Assembly (NCBI GenBank): GCA_024762395.1
Contig: JANTHP010000006.1
Coordinates: 1-35,447, forward strand
Reading direction: 5' to 3'
From: Anaerolineae bacterium
GTDB taxonomy: Bacteria > Chloroflexota > Anaerolineae > Promineifilales > Promineifilaceae
Length of the DNA: 35,447 nt
Below, piece by piece: positions 8,901 to 17,309 of this stretch. The position numbers and the translations under genes are program-made. The notes beneath the pieces were generated by a model. The model searched no databases and was not told the origin of the DNA. It saw only the letters and a list, made by a program, of their open reading frames with translations. Numbering within the stretch: the first letter of the stretch is position 1; every line of letters begins with the position of its first letter.

Positions 8901-9989
8901 ATGGCGCGATACGCTCGATTTGGATTTACGATTGGCTTGTTAGCGGCTGCTTTCTTCATCTTTACGCAGCCGGCAGCGGCCGTTGACTGCTACTACAGCG
9001 ACGCTCTCGGCTTCGTTTGCGACGCCAGCCCGCCGCCGCCCACCTTTGAACCACCTGAACCCTTCCCCAACAGCTTCTTGCCCGACGTAAAATATGCGCG
9101 CTTAAATGATTTGATAAACGTATACGCAGGCCCCAGCCGGGCAGAGCCGATTGTACGCAATGTGGGCGACGGCTTCCTTTTCTCCTCCTTGCAAGGAGCC
9201 GTATACAATGACGCCGGCGAACTTTGGTACATTATCAACCCCGGTGAGTATGTACATGCCGATGATTTACGAGTTGTGGAAGCTTCCGAGTTTACCGGTA
9301 TGGTTGTGAACCGGCAGCCGGAACGGCCGTTTGGTTGGATGATTGTAGATTACTGGTACAGCCTGGAACCCGGCGCCGAACTGGACGAGAGCCTGCCCAA
9401 ACTACCACGCTACACCTTCTTCGAAGTATATGACGCCGTTGAAGCCGAAGACGGCTGGATTTGGTACAATATTGGCCGCGGCCGTTGGATACGGCAAACC
9501 TACGTCAGCGTCATTGACATTACCCCGCGACCAGAAGAAATTGGCCCCGACGAGTATTGGGTAGAAGTAGATTTGTACGAGCAAAGCTTCACCGCCTACG
9601 TAGGCGACCGCATGGTTTACGCCGGATTAATTTCCAGCGGTCTCAACCGGTGGCCGACTTACGAAGGATTATTCCAGGTAGAACAGCGGTTCACCACCAC
9701 CAAAATGTCCGGTGCAGAAGGCAAAGTAGATTACTACTTTGTAGAAGACGTACCTCATACCATGTACTTCGACATGCACAACGAAATCGCCTTACATGGC
9801 GCATATTGGCACGACCGCTTTGGCTACAAGCACAGTCATGGCTGTGTGAATATGCCCCCTCGTGATGCCGAATGGGTATTCAACTGGTCGGCCGATGCGC
9901 CCAACGATTTGTGGGTGCTGGTGCATACATCCAATCCCAACAGCATCTTCGAACGCTACGACATGGAAGCGAACTTTTCCGGGCCATAA
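8901..9989 (+). CDS. L,D-transpeptidase (YkuD domain) with N-terminal SH3-like region
   Basis: Signal peptide; catalytic motif HGAYWHDRFGYKHSHGCVNMPPRDAEWVF. Confidence 0.9.
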   Translation: MARYARFGFTIGLLAAAFFIFTQPAAAVDCYYSDALGFVCDASPPPPTFEPPEPFPNSFLPDVKYARLNDLINVYAGPSRAEPIVRNVGDGFLFSSLQGAVYNDAGELWYIINPGEYVHADDLRVVEASEFTGMVVNRQPERPFGWMIVDYWYSLEPGAELDESLPKLPRYTFFEVYDAVEAEDGWIWYNIGRGRWIRQTYVSVIDITPRPEEIGPDEYWVEVDLYEQSFTAYVGDRMVYAGLISSGLNRWPTYEGLFQVEQRFTTTKMSGAEGKVDYYFVEDVPHTMYFDMHNEIALHGAYWHDRFGYKHSHGCVNMPPRDAEWVFNWSADAPNDLWVLVHTSNPNSIFERYDMEANFSGP

Positions 9990-10037
9990 TGCTTCAATCG
10001 TGACCGTCACCTGAGCGCTTGCACCGGGAGAATTCTC

Positions 10038-10072
10038 AAACAGCCTTCTGCATTTGTGCAGAGGGCTGTTTC
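10038..10072 (+). terminator. Rho-independent terminator downstream of the L,D-transpeptidase
   Basis: AAACAGCCTTCTGCA-ttt-GTGCAGAGGGCTGTTT hairpin. Confidence 0.7.
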
Positions 10073-10085
10073 GTTGTAACTATAC

Positions 10086-10175
10086 AGCGCTGGCGCGAAG
10101 ATTTGTCAAATTTTTTAGCATGACCAGGCGTTGACCAGACCAAATTTGACAAATCTTAGCAAAACAGCGCGAAAT
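10086..10175. repeat. Intergenic hairpin element with ATTTGNCAAAT arms
   Basis: GCGCTG...AAGATTTGTCAAATTT...AAATTTGACAAATCTT...CAGCGC. Directly preceded by GTAACTATACAG, shared with the 94-bp element copy 2. Confidence 0.75.
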
Positions 10176-10226
10176 CAGCTCTTTCTGCACCGTTTTAACC
10201 AATCTACCCCAAAACCTAAACATTTC

Positions 10227-10254
10227 TTGACAGAATAGTTCGGTGTCGTATAAT
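10227..10254 (+). promoter_or_regulatory. Sigma70-type promoter for the marR-ABC exporter cluster
   Basis: TTGACA (10227-10232), 16-bp spacer, TATAAT (10249-10254), about 40 nt upstream of the marR ATG. Confidence 0.85.
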
Positions 10255-10292
10255 TCCTCTTGGTACTTTTCGCCAACGAACGGAGATGCGCC

Positions 10293-10817
10293 ATGTCAAA
10301 ATTAATGATGGATAAAGAAAGACGAGAGAAATGGATTAACTTCATTTACTCCCTCAACCCCGACATCAATCCCAAAGCCGTGCAGCTTATGGACGAAATG
10401 CGTCGGGTCTCCCACGCCCTCTACCAAATTCGAGAAAACAGCGTCAACGAAACCGGCATATCTTATGCCAAATTCCGCATCCTCATGGTACTTTTGTTTT
10501 CTCAAGAAGTTGAGGGGCGAAATGAGCTAAATCCATCCGAGATTAGCCGTCTGCAAGGAACCAGCCGCAACACCATCAGCGCCCTCATCCGCGATTTGGA
10601 GGATGACGGGTTGATTGAGCGGCGCTTGAACAAAAATGACCGGCGTAAATTTAACATTCGGCTTACAAAAGCGGGTGAAGCCCGCGTCCAAGCCCATTTG
10701 CGCCATCACTTCAACATCATTGGCAACTGTTTTAACACGCTCTCCGACGACGAAAAGGATACATTAAGCCAAATACTCAACAAAATCAATGCCGCCGCAC
10801 AGGAGGCAAATTCGTAA
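10293..10817 (+). CDS. MarR family transcriptional regulator
   Basis: Winged-helix: LNPSEISRLQGTSRNTISALIRDLEDDGLIERRLNKNDRRKFNIRLTKAG. Confidence 0.9.
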   Translation: MSKLMMDKERREKWINFIYSLNPDINPKAVQLMDEMRRVSHALYQIRENSVNETGISYAKFRILMVLLFSQEVEGRNELNPSEISRLQGTSRNTISALIRDLEDDGLIERRLNKNDRRKFNIRLTKAGEARVQAHLRHHFNIIGNCFNTLSDDEKDTLSQILNKINAAAQEANS

Positions 10818-10880
10818 AACGATTTGGCAAATCGTTTGCCCGATTTGGCAGATCGTTTTACGTTTACGAAGGAGCAAATT

Positions 10881-12776
10881 ATGCAAGCAGCTAGAAATCC
10901 GGCCAGAGGCAAGCGGCGCACGCGCGGCGAACGCAACCCCAGCCTGGGTCGGGCTATTCGCTATTTGGGGCGGTATCCCCGGCTAACTATTGCGGCCGTA
11001 ACCGCACTCATCATCGCTACAGGCGCGCAGCTCGCCGTGCCCCAATTAGTGCAAAACATCATTGATACCATCGTCAACAACGCCATCAACAAGGCCATCT
11101 TGGAAATTCCAACAGCATTCCAACAAATGGCCGCCGACCGTTTTGGCCTGGATTTCGCCGCTGCGCAAACCGAATTGGATGGCGCGCCCCGAGCGCTGCT
11201 TTGGGCCGGGTTAACCGTTGTTTTGTTTGCCATTGCGCGCGGGTTGTTCACCTTTGCCCAGACGTACATGTCGCAAACCTTGTCGCAAAACATCGCCTTT
11301 GAGCTGCGCAACGATTTATTTGCCAAAATTCAGCGGCTCAGCTTCAGCTACCACGATAAAAACCGCACCGGTCAGTTGATGATTCGGGCTACGGACGATG
11401 TGGAAAAGCTGCGGATGTTCATCGGGCAAGGGCTGCTGATGGCGCTGCAATCGTTCATTTTGCTTACCGGCACGCTCATTATTTTGTTTGCCACCAATGC
11501 CAAGCTGACGCTGGTGATTCTGCCGGTGCTGCCCATCGCCCTGGTGGTGTTCATGGTTTTTGGCCGCATCGCCATGCCGCTTTTCCGCGAGGCGCAGGTG
11601 CGGCTGGGTAAGGTGAACACCATCTTGCAGGAAAATATGGCAGGGTTGAAGGTGGTGAAGGCGTTTGCCACCGAGCCGCGCGAACAAAAACGATTTGGCG
11701 ACAGCATTGACCATTTGCTGGCGCAGCGGATCACCATCAGCCGCACCTTCTCGTTTTTGTTTCCGTTCATCTTTTTGGTGATGAATTTGGGACAGGCGGC
11801 GATTTTGTATTACGGTGGCCGCCAGATTTTGGATGGCACGCTGACGTTAGGCCAGTGGCAAAAATTTAGTCTCTATCTGGTTTTTGTATTTATTCCAATG
11901 GGCCAGTTGGGGATGATTATCCAGTTTATGGCCCAGGCGTCGGCCAGCGCCACCCGGATTTTTGAGATTTTGGACGCCAAGAATGATGTGGAAAATAAGC
12001 CGGGAGCAGTGGCGTTGGAGCAGGTAAACGGCCGTGTCGAATTCAAGAATCTCTCTTTCCGTTACTTTGAAAGCGGAGAACCCGTCTTAAGCAACCTCAA
12101 CTTCGTGGCCGAACCCGGCCAGACCGTCGCCCTGCTCGGTTCCACCGGCAGCGGTAAATCCACCGTCATCAACCTCATCCCCCGCTTCTACGATGCGACA
12201 GAGGGACAGGTGTTGATTGACGGCCGTGACGTCCGCGACGTCACCATCGAAAGTTTACGCACCCAAATCGGCATTGTGCTGCAAGAAACCACCTTGTTCA
12301 GCGGCACCATTCGGGACAACATCGCTTTCGGCCGTCCCGACGCCACCGAAGAAGAAGTCATCGCCGCCGCTAAAGCCGCCGCCGCCCATGAATTCATCAT
12401 GGAATTCCCCCAAGGCTACGAAACGCCGGTAGGCGAGCGCGGTTCGACGCTCAGCGGTGGCCAAAAACAGCGCATTGCCATCGCCCGCGCCCTGTTATTA
12501 AATCCGCGCATCCTCATTCTGGATGATTCGACCAGCAGCGTAGACCTGAACACGGAATACCAAATCCAACAAGCGCTGGACAAGCTGATGAAAGGGCGCA
12601 CCAGCTTCGTCATCGCCCAACGCATCAGCACGGTACTGAACGCCGACCAGATTTTGGTGCTGGACAAAGGCCGTATTGTTGACCGGGGCGTACATGAAGA
12701 ACTGATGGAACGCAGCGCAATTTATGCTGAAATTTACCATTCGCAGTTAGCTGAGGATGTGGAGATTGATGCGTAA
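10881..12776 (+). CDS. ABC exporter half-transporter (TM + ATPase), subunit 1
   Basis: Six-TM domain; Walker A LLGSTGSGKST, LSGGQKQR, ILDDSTSSVD; RBS AAGGAG before ATG 10881. Confidence 0.92.
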   Translation: MQAARNPARGKRRTRGERNPSLGRAIRYLGRYPRLTIAAVTALIIATGAQLAVPQLVQNIIDTIVNNAINKAILEIPTAFQQMAADRFGLDFAAAQTELDGAPRALLWAGLTVVLFAIARGLFTFAQTYMSQTLSQNIAFELRNDLFAKIQRLSFSYHDKNRTGQLMIRATDDVEKLRMFIGQGLLMALQSFILLTGTLIILFATNAKLTLVILPVLPIALVVFMVFGRIAMPLFREAQVRLGKVNTILQENMAGLKVVKAFATEPREQKRFGDSIDHLLAQRITISRTFSFLFPFIFLVMNLGQAAILYYGGRQILDGTLTLGQWQKFSLYLVFVFIPMGQLGMIIQFMAQASASATRIFEILDAKNDVENKPGAVALEQVNGRVEFKNLSFRYFESGEPVLSNLNFVAEPGQTVALLGSTGSGKSTVINLIPRFYDATEGQVLIDGRDVRDVTIESLRTQIGIVLQETTLFSGTIRDNIAFGRPDATEEEVIAAAKAAAAHEFIMEFPQGYETPVGERGSTLSGGQKQRIAIARALLLNPRILILDDSTSSVDLNTEYQIQQALDKLMKGRTSFVIAQRISTVLNADQILVLDKGRIVDRGVHEELMERSAIYAEIYHSQLAEDVEIDA

Positions 12777-12835
12777 TGCGTGATACGTAATGCGTGACCC
12801 GTGTGGTTACGCATTACCCATTACGCATTACGTTC
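12774..12835. repeat. Heptad-repeat hairpin (unit ~AATGCGT)
   Basis: GATGCGTAATGCGTGATACGTAATGCGTGACC...GGTTACGCATTACCCATTACGCATTACG. The left arm contains the stop codon of the upstream CDS. Confidence 0.88.
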
Positions 12836-12851
12836 ACTGGAGCGTGTCATT

Positions 12852-14849
12852 ATGATGGGACACAGACAAGATGCAATGCTCGGCACGGAAGCGCGGAAGG
12901 CGCAGAGTGTGAGCGCGACTTTGAAACGATTGGGCGGCTATTTTCGCCCGTATACATTAGCTTTGTTGGTAACGGCCGTACTCGTTCTCGCCGGAACCTA
13001 CATGCAAGTACTCATTCCCGACCTGATCGGGCAATCGGTGGACTGCTACCTCAGCCCCTACGCCGCCGCAGAAAGCCTGGGCGGCCAGGCCGGCGACATC
13101 CCCCCCGAAATGCTGTCCGGCGGGCCAATGGGCGGCCAACAAGACCCCTTCGCCAACTGCTGGTACGCCGACCCCAGCCTCGAAGATACCACCGAGACCG
13201 TTTTGCGCGGGTTGGGCCTGCTCGTCCTGCTCATCGCCGGGTTGTACACCGGCAACGCCCTGGTCAGCGGCATCCAATTCTTCATGATGAGTTGGGCCGG
13301 CTACCACGTCCTGCGCGATTTGCGGGCCGAGGTTTTTGAACATGTCCACCGCCTTTCGATGGGCTACTTCACCAAAAACGAAGCGGGAGACGTGATGAGC
13401 CGCTTCACCAACGACACCGACACCTTGCAGCAAATCATGGGGTTTGGCTTGCTCAGCGTCATCCAGGGCGCGCTGCTCATCGTCTGGATTGTCTATAACA
13501 TGCTTAACCGCAGTTGGGCCTTTGCCCTCATCAGCCTCGTCACCCTGCCGCTGATGTTCATCGCCACCCGCTGGTTCTCCAACCAGGCGCGCAAAGCATT
13601 CCGCCGCGCCCGCAAGGAAATCGGCACAGTCAACGCCGATTTGCAAGAAAGCATCTCCTCGGTGCGCGAAGTGCAGGCATTCAGCCGCGAGGAGGAAAAC
13701 ATCCAGCAGTTTGAGACCAGCAACGCCGCCAATCGAGACGCCAACATCCGCGCCCAGGCGTTCACCAGCGCCCTCGCGCCCACGTTGGAAGCGCTCAGCT
13801 ACGTCAGTCTGGCGATTGTGGCCGCAGCGGGTGGTTTCTTCATCCTCAGCGGGCAAGATATGATGGGTACGACGATCTCATTGGGTCTTATCATCACCTT
13901 TATCGGCTACACGCAGCAGTTTAACCGGCCCGTGCAGCAAATTTCGGTGATGTGGACAAATATCCAAAGCGCCATCGCCGGCGCAGAGCGCATCTTTGGT
14001 TTGTTGGATGAGAACCCGGACGTGCAAGACAAGCCCAATGCGCCGAAAATGCCAGCCATTGAGGGCGCGGTCAAATTCGAGAACGTGTGGGCGGAATACA
14101 ATCCGGGCGAACCGGTGCTGAAAGGCGTTTCGCTGGCGGCGGAACCGGGCGAGATGGTAGCCATTGTCGGCCCGACCGGCGCGGGCAAGACGACGATTAT
14201 CAATCTGCTGCCCCGTTTTTGGGATGTGTCGCAGGGGGCGGTGTTGATTGACGGCCGTGACGTGCGCGATGTGACCCGCCGCAGTTTGCGCAAGCAGATG
14301 GGGATTGTGCTGCAAGATACGTTTTTGTTTAGCGATACGGTGATGGCCAATATCCGTTACGGCCGTCCCGACGCCACCGATGAGGAAGTGATTGCCGCCG
14401 CCAAACTGGCCCGCGCCCATGATTTCATCATGAACCTGGAAAACGGCTACGACACCGTTTTGGGCGAACGCGGTTCCGGTCTCAGCCAGGGGCAGCGCCA
14501 ACTTCTGGCCATCGCCCGCGTGGCGCTCACCGACCCGCGCATTCTCATCCTGGATGAGGCCACAAGCAGTGTGGACACGCGCACGGAGAAGCAAATTCAG
14601 AAGGCGTTGGATGAGATGCTGCACGGCCGTACCAGTTTCGTCATCGCCCACCGTCTCAGCACCATCCGCAGCGCCGACAAGGTGCTGGTGCTGGATCAAG
14701 GCGAAATCATCGAGCGCGGCACGCACCAATCGCTGCTGGCAGCCAAAGGGTTCTACTACGATTTGTACATGAGCCAATTCCGCCGCCAGGTTGACGAGGA
14801 AACGGGTGAAGTCAAGGATGAAGACGCTTTTTTGGTGATGGGAGACTAA
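12852..14849 (+). CDS. ABC exporter half-transporter (TM + ATPase), subunit 2
   Basis: Walker A VGPTGAGKTT, LSQGQRQL, ILDEATSSVD. Tandem with subunit 1, suggesting a heterodimer. Confidence 0.92.
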   Translation: MMGHRQDAMLGTEARKAQSVSATLKRLGGYFRPYTLALLVTAVLVLAGTYMQVLIPDLIGQSVDCYLSPYAAAESLGGQAGDIPPEMLSGGPMGGQQDPFANCWYADPSLEDTTETVLRGLGLLVLLIAGLYTGNALVSGIQFFMMSWAGYHVLRDLRAEVFEHVHRLSMGYFTKNEAGDVMSRFTNDTDTLQQIMGFGLLSVIQGALLIVWIVYNMLNRSWAFALISLVTLPLMFIATRWFSNQARKAFRRARKEIGTVNADLQESISSVREVQAFSREEENIQQFETSNAANRDANIRAQAFTSALAPTLEALSYVSLAIVAAAGGFFILSGQDMMGTTISLGLIITFIGYTQQFNRPVQQISVMWTNIQSAIAGAERIFGLLDENPDVQDKPNAPKMPAIEGAVKFENVWAEYNPGEPVLKGVSLAAEPGEMVAIVGPTGAGKTTIINLLPRFWDVSQGAVLIDGRDVRDVTRRSLRKQMGIVLQDTFLFSDTVMANIRYGRPDATDEEVIAAAKLARAHDFIMNLENGYDTVLGERGSGLSQGQRQLLAIARVALTDPRILILDEATSSVDTRTEKQIQKALDEMLHGRTSFVIAHRLSTIRSADKVLVLDQGEIIERGTHQSLLAAKGFYYDLYMSQFRRQVDEETGEVKDEDAFLVMGD

Positions 14850-14851
14850 TC

Positions 14852-14915
14852 GTGAAACGTGATGCGTGAGACGTGATGCGTAATGCGTGGTGGTTACGCA
14901 TGACGCATTGCGCCT
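14852..14915. repeat. Heptad-repeat hairpin (units CGTGAAA/CGTGATG/CGTAATG)
   Basis: CGTGAAACGTGATGCGTGAGACGTGATGCGTAATGCGTGGTGGTTACGCATGACGCATTGCGCC. Confidence 0.82.
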
Positions 14916-14929
14916 CAGGAGACCCCGAC

Positions 14930-15454
14930 ATGGCTGCTAACAAATTCAACCGCCGCATTTACCGCGGTTTCGGCCAGTTTTGGCGCGAGTTTCGTTATCC
15001 GCTGCAAAATCGGGATAAGATCAAAAAGGCAATGAGAGGCGAGTTGGTCTCTTTTGCATTTCGGGAGCGGCTGATGTTGGCGGTAACGGCCGTTAACGGC
15101 TGCCGCTACTGTTCTTATTTCCACGCCAAAGAAGCCGTCAAAGCCGGGCTGCCTGACGACGAATTACAAAAGCTGCTGACCGGCGTGGTAGACGACGCCC
15201 CGCCCGATGAACTGACCGCCCTGCTCTACGCCCAACATTGGGCGGAAAGCAACGCCAACCCTGACCCAGAAGCGCGGCAAAAGCTGATCGAACAGTACGG
15301 CGCAGAGCGGGCGGAAGCCATCGAAACGGTTTTACGGATGATTCGGATGGGGAATCTGCTGGGTAATCAGTGGGATTATTGGCTGTATCGGGTAAGTAAC
15401 GGCCGTTGGGGCCTGACAAAAGCTGACATGAATGGCGTAAAACATAATGCGTAA
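14930..15454 (+). CDS. AhpD-like / carboxymuconolactone decarboxylase family protein
   Basis: RERLMLAVTAVNGCRYCSYFHAKEAVKAGL CxxC-H motif. The longer ORF start is translated repeat. Confidence 0.8.
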   Translation: MAANKFNRRIYRGFGQFWREFRYPLQNRDKIKKAMRGELVSFAFRERLMLAVTAVNGCRYCSYFHAKEAVKAGLPDDELQKLLTGVVDDAPPDELTALLYAQHWAESNANPDPEARQKLIEQYGAERAEAIETVLRMIRMGNLLGNQWDYWLYRVSNGRWGLTKADMNGVKHNA

Positions 15455-15485
15455 TGCATTTTTGGTTACGCTTTACATTTCACGC
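15440..15485. repeat. Heptad-type hairpin (GCGTAATGC...GGTTACGC)
   Basis: GTAAAACATAATGCGTAATGCATTTTTGGTTACGCTTTACATTTCACGCC; overlaps the upstream stop codon. Confidence 0.65.
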
Positions 15486-15487
15486 CA

Positions 15488-16111
15488 TTACAAAACAATC
15501 GGTTCCTGCTCAACCCGGCAGTGAGCTGCATCAATAATGCTCAAAATATACTGCACCGCTTCGTCCTGCCGCCCTTCCCGATTAACAACCCAATAATCAA
15601 ACTCAGACACCTGCTTCATTTCCTGGCGGGCAGTGGCGATGCGTAAAGCCAGCCCTTCGGCCGTCTCCGATTTGCGTTCAGTCAGCCGCCGCACCAATTC
15701 ATCTTCCGATTCAGTCGTCAAAAATACATGAATAGCGTTAGGGATCAACTTGCGAATAGTAGCCGCGCCTTGCACGTCCACCCGCATAATGACGTCCTTA
15801 CCGCTGGCTAACGCATCGCGGATATGCTTCTTGGGGATGCCTTTGTAATCGTTGTAGACAACGGCATATTCCAACAGCTCGTTCTCCTCAATCATACGCG
15901 CAAATTCATCATTGCTGACAAAATAATAATCATGCCCATGCACTTCACCGGCGCGTGCAGGGCGGGTGGTGGCGGTCACAACAAAATAAAAGTCATCGGG
16001 ACGTTCATCAATCACAGCACGGGCAATGGTGTCTTTCCCTACCGCCGATGGGCCGGAAATGACAATCAATAAAGGCTGGATGTTTCGTTTGTATAATTCG
16101 TCGGTTGTCAT
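15488..16111 (-). CDS. gmk: Guanylate kinase
   Basis: LIVISGPSAVGKDTIARAVIDERPDDFYFVVTATTRPARAGEVHGHDYYFVS. Confidence 0.92.
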   Translation of the reverse strand: MTTDELYKRNIQPLLIVISGPSAVGKDTIARAVIDERPDDFYFVVTATTRPARAGEVHGHDYYFVSNDEFARMIEENELLEYAVVYNDYKGIPKKHIRDALASGKDVIMRVDVQGAATIRKLIPNAIHVFLTTESEDELVRRLTERKSETAEGLALRIATARQEMKQVSEFDYWVVNREGRQDEAVQYILSIIDAAHCRVEQEPIVL

Positions 16112-16113
16112 GG

Positions 16114-16141
16114 TTGCACCTGCAATCGCAAAAAGTATAAT
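16114..16141 (+). promoter_or_regulatory. Putative promoter for the FmdB-like gene
   Basis: TTGCAC, 16-bp spacer, TATAAT in the gmk/fmdB-like divergent region. Confidence 0.5.
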
Positions 16142-16157
16142 GATTCTATCAGAAAAA

Positions 16158-16206
16158 AGGATGGAGGATAGAGATAGAGATAGAAGAAGAATCGGCCTCT
16201 ATCTCT
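16158..16206. repeat. Short-unit hairpin (unit GATAGA, 6 bp)
   Basis: GGATGGAGGATAGAGATAGAGATAGAAGAAGAATCGGCCTCTATCTCTCGCT; left GATAGA repeats pair with TCTATCTCT. Confidence 0.65.
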
Positions 16207-16217
16207 CGCTTAGAATT

Positions 16218-16595
16218 ATGCCTGTTTATGAATTTCGCTGTCAGGATTGCGGCCGGTTGGTGCGGTTGTTCATGTCGTTTGCAGAGTATGATACGGCCGT
16301 TCCCACCTGTCCCTATTGTCAAAGCCAACATCTCAAACGGCGCATTAGCCGCGTTGCTCTGGGGAAATCTGAAGCGTCCCGCATGGATGCGATGATGGAC
16401 GACAGCGCTCTGGCCGATTTGGATGAAAACGATCCTCGGTCAATCGGCCGTTTCATGCGTCAAATGAGCAGCGAAATGGGTGAAGACATGGGGGATGAGT
16501 TCAACGAAGTTGTAGGACGCCTGGAAAGCGGTGAATCGCCCGAATCCATCGAAGAATCCATGCCGGATTTAGGAGCCGATGATCCGTTAGCCTGA
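16218..16595 (+). CDS. FmdB-type zinc ribbon protein
   Basis: MPVYEFRCQDCGRLVRLFMSF...CPYCQSQHLKRRISRVAL. Confidence 0.85.
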   Translation: MPVYEFRCQDCGRLVRLFMSFAEYDTAVPTCPYCQSQHLKRRISRVALGKSEASRMDAMMDDSALADLDENDPRSIGRFMRQMSSEMGEDMGDEFNEVVGRLESGESPESIEESMPDLGADDPLA

Positions 16596-16610
16596 AGAAC
16601 CAAAATTTCA

Positions 16611-17237
16611 TCACGCATTACGCATCTTTAACTGCTCTAACACAACCTCCTGCAACGTCTGCTGCACATCTTCTACCGGCCGATCAGCGTCTACAATCAC
16701 CCAACGGTTTGGTTCTAACCGCGCCAATTCATGATACCCCTGCCGCACCCGCCGGTGAAAGGCAACATGTTCCAAATCAAGCCGGTTCATCTCGTCATCG
16801 TTGTCGCGCCGCCGGGCCAATCCTCGTTCCACGTCAATATCCAGCAGCAAGGTCAAATCCGGTTTGAGGCCGCCGGTGGCAAACTGGGTGATGGTTTGCA
16901 AATCGGCGAGGGGAAGGTTACGGCCGTATCCCTGATACGCCAACGTACTATCCGCAAATCGGTCGCACAGCACCACCTTCCCCGCCGACAGCGCCGGCCG
17001 AACCAGTTCCCCCACCAACTGCGCCCGCGACGCCGAATACAGCAGCAGTTCCGCCGCCGAAACCATTGCCGTGTTAGCCACATCATGCAATATCCCGCGA
17101 ATCTGGTCGCCGATAGGCGTTCCCCCCGGCTCGCGTGTTGCCACAACCGCAAATCCCTGCCGGCGTAAAAAGTCAGCCAACAACGCTATTTGACTTGATT
17201 TTCCACTCCCTTCCGGGCCTTCAAATGTGATGAACAT
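16611..17237 (-). CDS. tmk: Thymidylate kinase
   Basis: MFITFEGPEGSGKSSQIALLADFLRRQGFAVVATREPGGTPIGDQIR...CDRFADSTLAYQGYGR. Confidence 0.93.
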   Translation of the reverse strand: MFITFEGPEGSGKSSQIALLADFLRRQGFAVVATREPGGTPIGDQIRGILHDVANTAMVSAAELLLYSASRAQLVGELVRPALSAGKVVLCDRFADSTLAYQGYGRNLPLADLQTITQFATGGLKPDLTLLLDIDVERGLARRRDNDDEMNRLDLEHVAFHRRVRQGYHELARLEPNRWVIVDADRPVEDVQQTLQEVVLEQLKMRNA

Positions 17238-17309
17238 AGCAAAGCAGCAAGGCGGCAAAGCGGCAGAACTGTTTCATACTTTGCAACTCTGCCACTTTGC
17301 AACCCCGCC
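17238..17309. repeat. Octamer-repeat hairpin (AGCAAAGC/GGCAAAGC versus ACTTTGCA/ACTCTGCC)
   Basis: AGCAAAGC AGCAAGGC GGCAAAGC GGCAG ... ACTTTGCA ACTCTGCC ACTTTGCA ACCCCGCC fills the tmk/R3H spacer. Confidence 0.8.

Noticed and set aside
12957-14777. Long minus-strand ORFs (299 aa each) opposite ABC exporter subunit 2
   Set aside because: Low-complexity, H/Q/G-rich shadow translations fully antisense to a well-supported ABC transporter CDS; no recognisable domain.
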